Shown piece by piece: positions 8,401-14,410 of a stretch of DNA of 14,410 nucleotides. The notes below the pieces were generated by a model. That model saw only the letters and a list, made by a program, of their open reading frames with translations. It was not told where the DNA came from and ran no database searches. Source of the stretch: Auxenochlorella pyrenoidosa (taxonomy: Eukaryota > Chlorophyta > Trebouxiophyceae > Chlorellales > Chlorellaceae). Position numbers and translations under genes: made by a program. The DNA is taken from contig KQ482066.1 in assembly GCA_001430745.1 (NCBI GenBank), positions 1,584,813-1,599,222 of the forward strand. Reading direction: 5' to 3'. The number at the start of each line of letters is the position of its first letter. Positions within the stretch are counted from its first letter, which is position 1.

Positions 8401-11400
8401 ACGAGCAGCAGGGTCCGTCGCCAGCTGCCGCAGCCGCCAGCAGCAGCAGCTCTGCCGGTGCCGGGACTCTGGGCTCTTCCGAGGGCATGCCTGCCGCCTG
8501 GGATGCCCAGGACGAGCTGCCCGGGGCTGGGTTTGAGCATGGTTATGCCCCATGCCGGCACCACTGGGGCCAGCACAACGATGTGTTGCCTGCATCAACT
8601 GCGTGGCAGGCGGCAGCAGCAGCTACATCCTCGCTGTCTGACGTCGAGGAGCTTTCCTCAGCAGAGAGCCTGCCCCAGCAGCAGCACAGCGCGGGGTCGG
8701 CAGGCGTTGTCATGGCCGTCAGCAACCCGCTGTTTGGCAGCAGCCGGCCGGGCAACGCGGAGAGCGTGCCTGGCGCCCCGGGGGCCCCGGGCGCTCTGCC
8801 GCCCAAGCGCTGCCTAGTGGTCGGACAGCGCCGCTCCCCCTCTGAAAGCGAGGCTGGCGGCGGCGGCGGAGCCAGCTGGCCGCGGCAGCGGCAGCGGCGG
8901 CGCTCGCCGGAGCCCAGCGCCGGCCCGCTGCCATCGCTGGGCAGCCTCGGGAGCGGGTTCAGCGGTGAGGCAGGGTTGCTGCTGGACCGAGCTGTTTGCC
9001 GCAGTCGTGAATTTGGAGCAGTGCCATTTGCTGCCAGGCAGGGTGCGTGCATGTGTTCTGCCCCGCCACAGCTGGTCTGGAAAGCCTGCTGCGCACGCCT
9101 CCCTGCTACTGCAGCCCTGCGGCAAGACTTTGAGGCAGAGGTGCAGCAGTTTCTGCGGGGCAGCCTGTCAGCGGCCCCTGAATCGCACCAGCGCATGCAG
9201 CAGGTGCCATCGCCACTGCAGCAGCAGCAGCAGGCGGCGGCGCCGCTTGCGGCACCAGCCCAAAAGGCACCAGGCAGGTATCCCGCCGTGCACAGCAGGC
9301 GGGCGTCTGGGCAGGCCACTGAAGAGGGCTCGCTGGTGCAGGCAGGGATCAGCCCCGCGGGCAGCAGCTGCGGAGCGGAGGCAGCTTCTCCGCAGCCCGA
9401 GGCAGGCGGCGCACGAGTAACTCGGCTTCTTGGCAGCCTGGACCTGGCTGCCATACTCGAAAGCCGTCCTGCCTCGCCTGCCAAGCTGGCGCCTGTGGGC
9501 TTCAGCTCCGAGGATGGGGAGGATGGGGAGGGTGGTCCGTGGCAGACTGCGCGCAGCGGCGGGCGCGATGACGCCGACAGCGGGCCCGACGGCTGGCAGA
9601 CCGCTCGCAGCGTGGCAGCAGAGGGCTGGGCCACGGCGCGGGAGCACAAGCGCCAGCTTGGCATTGGGGAGCGCGGCGACAGGGCGCTGCGGTCGAGCAA
9701 CAGCGAGGAGTGGCAGTCTGAACTTGCAAGAGCTACTGAGCCGGCTGCACGGCAGTGCCTGCTGGCCTCCCCCGATGCGCAGCAGCAGCAGCCAGTGCAG
9801 GCGCTTCGGCAGCAGCAGCGGCGGCAGCAGGGCCGTGGTTCGGGGCCGACAGGAGACTCAGATCCTGCAGTGGCAGACCTGCAGTTGCTGCGCATCACCC
9901 CTCGCTCCACCTCGCCTGGACGAGCAGCCGGCAGCCGCGGCGGCAGCAGCCATGGCAGCCTGGCAGAGGTGGTGCAGCAGACGTTCCCTGCTCAGGCAGT
10001 GGAGCGCCTGCAGGCGCTCAAGGCGCAGCTCAGCCCAGAGAGCCAGCGGCGGAAGCATCAGCAGCAGCGGCGGCAGCAGGGCAACGAATTCGCCTCTGCT
10101 CATTCCTATGCCGGCGACAGCTCTCAGCAGGGCAAAGGATGCGCCTCTGTTTCCTATGCCGACGACAGCTCTCAACAGGCCTCGCCAGGGCAGCAGCAGC
10201 AGCGGCAGCAGCAGCAGCAGCGTGTCCCGCACAGAACAGGCGGGGCATCTGTTGCCAGCAGCAGCACCAGCGGCAGCCTTGGTGGGCCGCCCCGCGAGCG
10301 CCAGCTGCAGCCTGCCAGCCGTGACAGCAGCGCAGGAACCCAGCAGGAGGGTTCCTCCGCTACCGGCGCCCCGCTGGCCCCGCGGCAGGCATCTCCAGAG
10401 CTGCCCGGCCTGGGCATCTCGCGCCGCCAGGCGCGCCTCCTGCAGGTGATCACGGCCGCGCAGCATGGGTGCAGCTCTGCCGTGTGTTCCTCCTCGCCTA
10501 GAGCCGCTGCACCGTGGCCCGCCTGCCCTGCCAGCATGCTCGCTTCAACCTGCCTTGCTTGGTCCCCCCTCCAGTCTGCTGTGGGGCGCATGGCGGGCAA
10601 CCCCGGGGAGGGCGCCGATGCTGCAGACATCCAGGAGGCGCTGCAGGACGCTCTGGTGGCGCAGACGGCGCACGTGCAGGTGCGCACGAGGGCAGGCCGC
10701 GCGCTTTCAGGCGCCTGGCGGGCAGCAGGCGGGATGAGGTGCCGGCGGGCACCGCAGAGCCAGGTGCCAGCATGGGCGTGGATGCACCGCCTGCATGCGA
10801 GCAGTGCAGTGCGCATCTCCGCCTGCCGCCGTCACTGTCCTGAACAGGCGCCCTGAGTGCTCTTTGCGCAACCGTGTCCGTCGCGCAGGCGCACTATCGA
10901 CAGGCAGCAGAGGCTCGCCTGGCCGAGCTGCGGCGGCACCAGGCGGGCGACGCCCCCGCCCAGGCGGCGGCGGCGCTGCAGCGTGAGGCTGCTGCGCTAC
11001 AGGCGGCGCAGGAGGCGGCCACTCGGCGGGAGCTGGAATCGTTTGTTGCTGAGGTGGGAAGCATGCAGCCTGGCGCAATTGTGCCCTATTCCCTGTGCGG
11101 GCGATGCAGTGCCATTGGCAGCGTCAGGGCGAGGAGGCACCACTGGGCACAGGGCCTGCCCAGTGTGCGGCCTTGGCAAGCGCGCCGGCGCTGAGGCAAT
11201 GGCCGTCCATTGCGGTTGCAGCGGTCAGCGGGTGCAGGGGCCACCAAGCTCGGGCCAGCTCTGGCATCGCATGCAGCGAGGCACTCAGGGCGGCATGCCC
11301 TCACTAAGCACCTCATCTTTATTTGTCTCGTCTGTTGGCAGGTCCTCCCCAGGCTGGCTGACATCCTCAGCTCCCGGCCCAAGCTGCTGCGCTGCTTCGA

Positions 11401-11467
11401 GGCAGCAGCAGAGGGGGCAGACGAGGGCGGCGCCGACGGCTCGGGCGTGGAAGACGGCAGCGTCTGA
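3411..11467 (+). CDS. TORTIFOLIA1/SPIRAL2-like microtubule-associated protein with a long low-complexity tail (about 13 exons)
   Basis: Proposed exons: 3411-3631, 3721-3878, 4115-4274, 4447-4589, 4822-4951, 5195-6410, 6558-6718, 6928-8134, 8385-8964, 9115-10445, 10575-10679, 10889-11053, 11342-11467. Phases agree at every junction and give about 1,900 residues ending in TGA. The first 360 residues form helical HEAT-like repeats matching plant TORTIFOLIA1/SPIRAL2, which bind and steer cortical microtubules. The clearest block is EWQVRKAAADTMAGL (272-286) followed by KYDRIPQVRQAAAALLQLL (from 335), as in the family's last TOG repeat. The rest is Ala/Gln/Ser-rich, with coiled coils near 1024-1046 and 1112-1142 and an Arg/Ser/Pro-rich basic stretch near 935-962. 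Plant relatives have roughly 850-950 residues, so this is about twice as long. The acceptors at 3720 (or 3738) and 4821 (or 4767, 4773) and the donor near 6718 are uncertain. If the intron after 6718 is not real, the first protein would end at 6887 and a second gene would follow. Confidence 0.62.
6703..6860 (+). repeat. Imperfect tandem duplication, two units of about 78-80 bases
   Basis: The unit beginning ctggcaggcatgt at 6703 recurs at 6781, and both end in catgaccag. Unit 1 is 78 bases and unit 2 about 80, with scattered substitutions and small indels. The pair covers the proposed donor and first two-thirds of the intron between exons 7 and 8, so the true donor is hard to place. In the upstream reading frame the duplication stays open until TAA at 6885-6887. 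Confidence 0.85.
9540..9644 (+). repeat. Three copies of a short W-(Q/A)-T-A-R motif in the protein tail
   Basis: WQTARS is encoded at 9540-9557 and again at 9594-9611, and WATARE at 9627-9644. In my model the tryptophans are residues 1468, 1486 and 1497. The intervening residues are acidic and polar. Tryptophan is otherwise scarce in this tail, so three evenly placed Trp-Thr-Ala-Arg units suggest a short linear binding motif. I do not know the motif from other proteins. Confidence 0.7.
10089..10178 (+). repeat. Two-copy coding repeat of about 16 residues
   Basis: Two similar segments follow each other: FASAHSYAGDSSQQ (from 10089) and CASVSYADDSSQQ (from 10140). The DNA is almost the same at synonymous positions, which points to a recent in-frame duplication. 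It is followed directly by a CAG/CGG-rich glutamine tract (10189-10222). Confidence 0.7.
10189..10222 (+). repeat. CAG-rich trinucleotide tract (polyglutamine)
   Basis: Two short CAG runs interrupted by one CGG encode a Gln-Gln-Gln-Gln-Arg-Gln-type tract. Similar but shorter CAG runs occur at about 9219-9233 and 9780-9791. The whole tail is rich in such triplets, as in many Chlorophyta. Confidence 0.7.
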
Positions 11468-12182
11468 GAGCACGTCGGCCTTGTCGCTGCGTGTGACGTG
11501 TCGGCCGCCACTGACCGAGGGATTTGTGAATCTCTGTGTAGCAAGTTCCGTTGTGGTTGATCAGGCATTTGAGCCCAAACAGGCACAAACGGTGAAGAGT
11601 GTAGCCCGGGGTGTGCGGTGGCTGCCTCGCTGCATCGTCTTCACATCCAGCTGGCTGTGGCAACTGGCAGCAAGACCCGCATTAGTTCTGTAGTGGGATT
11701 CAACCCTTGTGTGTCCTGAGGTGGATGGGAGGCGCAGCCACCAGTAAACCCCTGCATGGCCACTGACTGCCGGTGCATGGTGCAGCAGGCCCAGCTGGGC
11801 AGCTGTCAAAGGTGCAGGAGCCGTTGAGAAGTGGAACAGCGGTGCCGGCACGAAGACCACTGTGCCAGCCGCACGCGGCTATCACTAGCAGATTCTGAAG
11901 CAAGGGCTTCTGGATGCAGTGTTGCAGGCATGCACGCCGTCGCGAGATTGGTCGGTATTGGGCTTGCACCTGGCATCGTTTTGCGGGTTGCAAAAGCTCT
12001 GCCCAAGGGGAAGGGGCACCTGTGCCCCAGTATGCAGTTAAGCCCTGGCTGAGCCTGTGTGGTTGCCTGGAAAGCCCGCCACAGAGGCCTGTTCGAACAT
12101 GTCATACACGTCTTCGCGGGCGGACGGGTGATGCCCTGAAGTTAGCACCTCCAGGCAAGGCGGGCCTTGGAGCTGCAGCGGC

Positions 12183-12239
12183 TGCGAGCGGCGGCGCCGG
12201 CGGGGCATGTTTTTGCCTCCATGCTGCCCGCCGCTCGCA
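12183..12239 (+). other. Strong GC-rich hairpin in the probable 3' UTR
   Basis: The 12 bases at 12183-12194 (tgcgagcggcgg) are a perfect reverse complement of 12228-12239. A second stem nests inside the loop: gcatg at 12205-12209 pairs with catgc at 12220-12224. It sits about 60 bases before the first TGTAA signal. It could aid 3'-end formation or RNA stability, or be a chance product of high GC. Confidence 0.6.
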
Positions 12240-12300
12240 CAACCGCTCCTCCCACTACCTGAAAATCCACCAACCTCCTACGCTGGCTTGCGCAGGACCG

Positions 12301-12384
12301 TGTAAGAAGGTGTAAGCCCAAACGTGGAGTTGGTCAGGTGCTCCAGCTTCCACCGATCGCCAGGCCCTGTCCGCGGCGGTGTAA
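12301..12384 (+). terminator. Cluster of three TGTAA polyadenylation signals
   Basis: TGTAA occurs at 12301-12305, 12311-12315 and 12380-12384. TGTAA is the established chlorophyte polyadenylation element, normally 10-20 bases before the cleavage site. No earlier copy occurs on the plus strand after the stop codon at 11467, so these are the best candidates for ending the TORTIFOLIA1-like transcript, implying a 3' UTR of about 840-930 bases. Confidence 0.5.
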
Positions 12385-12851
12385 ATCATCCTTGCGGCAG
12401 CTCCAAAGCAATCTGAAGCATAGATACCTCGAACACCCAGCCGCTGGGGCAAGGCATTGACTGGCGGGGAGGCCCAGGTTCCTCGGCGTGTGGGCAGCTG
12501 CCCCTCGCGGAAAGGAGCATCCTAAAATTAGTGGCAGCCGCTTCGCCCGTTCTTGTATGGGTCTTGTGCGCTACGACCGGGGCAGCAGAGAGTTGTTTGC
12601 AGACAACAGAGGGAGCACCGCCGGCGCACGCGCCTGAGGGGCTCCTGGCCCACCTGCACCCCTCTACTCGCAGCCACAGCGCTGGCAAGCGTTCATAAGT
12701 AAGTTGAAGCGGCTGCAAGTGCCAGACCCGCAGCTCTTGGCTGCCTCCACTCGGTACTGTCAGCAGCCTGCCTTGCAGCGCTTGCGGAGAGCTCCTGCAG
12801 CCCTTCTGAGCATCCTTGTGCGCTCTCCGTGCTTGCTGGGCGCAGCGGGCC

Positions 12852-14410
12852 ATGTCCGGCGACCCGGCTGCCTCGGCAGCGGCGGCACACAGCCGGTCTC
12901 GGCGAGGCCCTGTCTGCGCGCTGTGCCGTGCCGCGGCCACGCTCTACTGCCGCCAGGACGATGCCTTCTTGTGCGAGGGGTGTGATGTGCGCGTGCACAA
13001 CACGCCGGAGCTGATGTCGCAGCACGAGCGGCTGCCGACGCCGCAGCTATGGGCGGCGGCGGCGGCGGCACCGAGCGCCAGCGACGCCAGCGGCAGCGCA
13101 AGCCTGGGCGGTGGAGCGGCAGTGGAGCAGCTGCTGTGAGCTGGGTGGGCGGCGCTGGGCTGTGGGGCCTGTTGTTGGGGAGGGTTCGGTCGGGCGTGCC
13201 GGCAGGTTCATTTGGGGAGCCACTTGGGAAGGAGCAGAGTCCCGCCGGCAGCTGCCCTCGGCGAGGCCACCCTCGCGGGGCGTGCCGCCGCAAGGGTGCG
13301 CCCCTCCCAGCCCTGCCAGGAGCCCCGCCTCTGCGCACCGCAGCCCTGTGGGCTGTGGGCAGCGGGGGGTGGCGATACCACCTGCGCAAGCCTCTGCACT
13401 GCCCACTAGGTGGTACTGCCTGGTATCTAAACCAACTCGTCACCTAAACACGCCTGTTTGCCCCCCCGCGCGGCTCTGCCCCACCGCCCGGCCCTCGTGG
13501 CGTCACCCTGACGCCAGACCGCACCCTCGCTGTGCGCCCCACAGGACTGCTGCGGAGTCTGCGCCTGCCGCGGCAGCAGCGGCGGCGGCAGCCATGGCGG
13601 CGGCATCGGCGGCCGGGCCGACCGTGTCCCAGCTGGCCTCGTGCTTCCTGGGCCGCAGCAGCAACCACCTGTCCCCGTTCAGCTACAACCACCCCAGTGG
13701 ACTGCAGCCGCCGCCGCCGCTGCCGCGGGACGGCTCGCTGGGGCCGCCCGCGCTCACGCTGGCGCCGCCTGCCGCCACTGGGGCGCCGCCGCCTGTCACC
13801 ACGGGCGCCACTCTGGATGCAGAGCTGATGGTGAGCCCCCTGGCATCTGCAAGAAGGCGCAAGGTGTGCCCGGCTGGGCGGCGTGACGGCTGGCTTGGAG
13901 GGTCGCATGGGGATCTGCTGGGCCGGAGGCTGGCCAGCCAAGGGCGCGCCGCCCCGGCCGTCTGAGCAAGGGGCTGGCAGCATGCGAGCTGGGCTGGCGC
14001 CAGGCGCCAGGCGCCTCGCTGTGCAGCGCTGCCTGCAGAGCCCCCACCCCTCTGCCCCCTCCCCCAACATAGGAGTGCCTGGAGGGCCTGTGCACCGACC
14101 CGCTGGCCCCCCTGGACTTTGGCTACGACCTGGGCCGCATCAACGCCGCCCCGGAGCTTGAAGCCTTCGACTCGTGCGTCGAGTGCGGCACCGTGCTGAC
14201 CTCGTGCACCTGCGGCGCCACCGAGGGCCGCGCCGCTGCCACCGCAGCCGCCGCAGCCGCCGCCCCCCTGAGCGGCGCAGCCGCGCTGGTCTCCACCCTT
14301 TCCACCCGGTCAGACTGCTCCACCATCAGCCGGCCGGGCGTCAGCAGCCAGCACTCGCAGATGGACGCGGCTGCGGCCGCCGCGGCCGGCATGTTTGGCG
14401 CCGCGATGGC
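12852..14410 (+). CDS. B-box zinc-finger protein (BBX/CONSTANS-like), three exons seen, 3' end outside window
   Basis: Exons are 12852-13135, 13545-13830 and 14073 to the right edge. Introns of 409 and 242 bases use GTGAGC donors and ACAG/ATAG acceptors; phases 2 and 0 fit, and 302 residues are visible. Residues 22-58 form a B-box zinc finger: C22, C25, C33, C41, C44, H49 and H58, with the plant-type CRQDDAFLCEGCDVRVH core. In plants BBX proteins are nuclear transcription regulators in light, flowering and clock responses; CONSTANS-type members also carry a C-terminal CCT domain, which would lie beyond the window if present. Only one B-box is seen. Exon 2 starts with a poly-Ala run, then a Pro-rich stretch. 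Exon 3 has ECLEGLCTDPLAPLDFGYDL and a Cys cluster at 225-237. ATG 12852 is the first ATG in frame near the domain. The family is secure; the subgroup is not. Confidence 0.85.
13136..13544 (+). other. Intron 1 of the B-box gene
   Basis: This 409-base intron runs from gtgagc at 13136 to cag at 13544 and joins phase 2 exon ends to give an uninterrupted frame (CT plus G, Leu). It holds no other gene that I can support. It is G-rich at the 5' end and C-rich before the acceptor. Without splicing, the exon 1 frame hits TGA at 13137-13139. Confidence 0.8.

Larger units (their letters stand above)
5467..11053 (+). other. Low-complexity, probably disordered tail coding region
   Basis: Exons 6 to 12 downstream of the HEAT region encode mostly Ala, Gln, Ser, Gly and Pro. 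Identifiable islands are: LKALITERRRQLQASGEQAA in exon 6 (about 5641-5700); a hydrophobic stretch FRLRLQAAPPAVELSLADGS at 6558-6617, the start of what may be a small folded beta segment; an Arg/Ser/Pro run at about 7530-7620; the heptad-like KLQQLQELEEEL at 7839-7874; LGRLQHLQEQLQGNMLE joined across an intron to IQQRLDEQQ (8086-8134 and 8385-8411); and an Ala/Glu/Arg helix in exon 12 (10889-11053). Basic disordered tails often add microtubule affinity, but that role is inferred. Confidence 0.55.
11468..12851 (+). other. Non-coding stretch: 3' UTR of the TORTIFOLIA1-like gene and 5' region of the B-box gene
   Basis: No frame here looks coding: those present are short, contain Cys/Trp/His-rich translations typical of out-of-frame GC DNA, and have no recognisable motif. 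The left part, up to about 12,300-12,390, is best read as a long 3' UTR, since the first TGTAA signals after the stop at 11467 occur at 12301, 12311 and 12380. A strong hairpin lies at 12183-12239. The right part, about 12,390-12,851, should contain the promoter and 5' UTR of the B-box gene; I could not pick a TATA box or transcription start there. Confidence 0.55.

Noticed and set aside
8543..9910. A 455-codon minus-strand frame
   Set aside because: It lies opposite the coding exons, its translation is Cys/Arg/Ser-rich and repetitive, and no motif is recognisable. It is an antisense shadow caused by high GC.
9219..10222. CAG runs as a possible CRISPR-like or satellite array
   Set aside because: The triplets are in the coding frame as glutamine, irregular in spacing, and lack unique spacers.
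8034..10856. A 940-codon uninterrupted plus-strand frame taken as a single intronless gene
   Set aside because: Its first part is out of frame with the better coding frame of exon 8, it starts in the middle of that exon, and its end past 10679 is Cys/Trp/His-rich with no coding look. Splice sites at 8384, 8964, 9114, 10445, 10574 and 10679 explain it better as exons plus readable introns.
13981..14020. Repeated GGCGCC palindromes inside intron 2 of the B-box gene
   Set aside because: Short palindromes of G and C are expected at this base composition, and no larger structure or mobile element surrounds them.

Overview
The window looks like nuclear DNA from a GC-rich green alga (Chlorophyta; a Chlorella-like or Scenedesmus-like genome is an inference, not shown). 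Coding segments are interrupted by introns of roughly 90-400 bases with GTG.../GTAGGT donors and CAG/TAG acceptors. Proteins are rich in Ala, Gln and Ser, CAG/GCA triplets are everywhere, and the TGTAA polyadenylation signal of chlorophytes appears behind a gene. Long uninterrupted frames on both strands are a by-product of high GC and do not mark bacterial genes. All exon boundaries below were joined by hand from splice consensus, intron phase and recognisable protein families; there is no transcript evidence.

Layout. (1) 1-345, minus: the possible first exon of an unrecognised gene leaving the window on the left. (2) 346-1070: non-coding, with a dense run of G tracts. (3) 3011-1071, minus: a six-exon gene for the augmin (HAUS) complex subunit 4, AUG4/HAUS4, with all five introns in phase 0. 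(4) 3012-3410: a short divergent promoter region. (5) 3411-11467, plus: a gene of about 13 exons whose N-terminal third is a HEAT/TOG-type array resembling the plant microtubule-binding TORTIFOLIA1/SPIRAL2 proteins, followed by a very long low-complexity tail with coiled coils. Whether this is one gene or two is the main uncertainty. (6) 11468-12851: long non-coding stretch with a strong hairpin and three TGTAA signals. (7) 12852 to the right edge, plus: a B-box zinc-finger (BBX/CONSTANS-like) gene, at least three exons, cut off by the window end before any CCT domain.

How they fit together. The two central genes are divergent neighbours, about 400 bases apart, and both families act on plant microtubules: augmin in branching nucleation and spindle/phragmoplast arrays, TORTIFOLIA1/SPIRAL2 on microtubule ends and growth. 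A shared bidirectional promoter is therefore plausible. The B-box gene is probably functionally unrelated. No tRNA, rRNA, transposon, CRISPR array or viral gene was seen.
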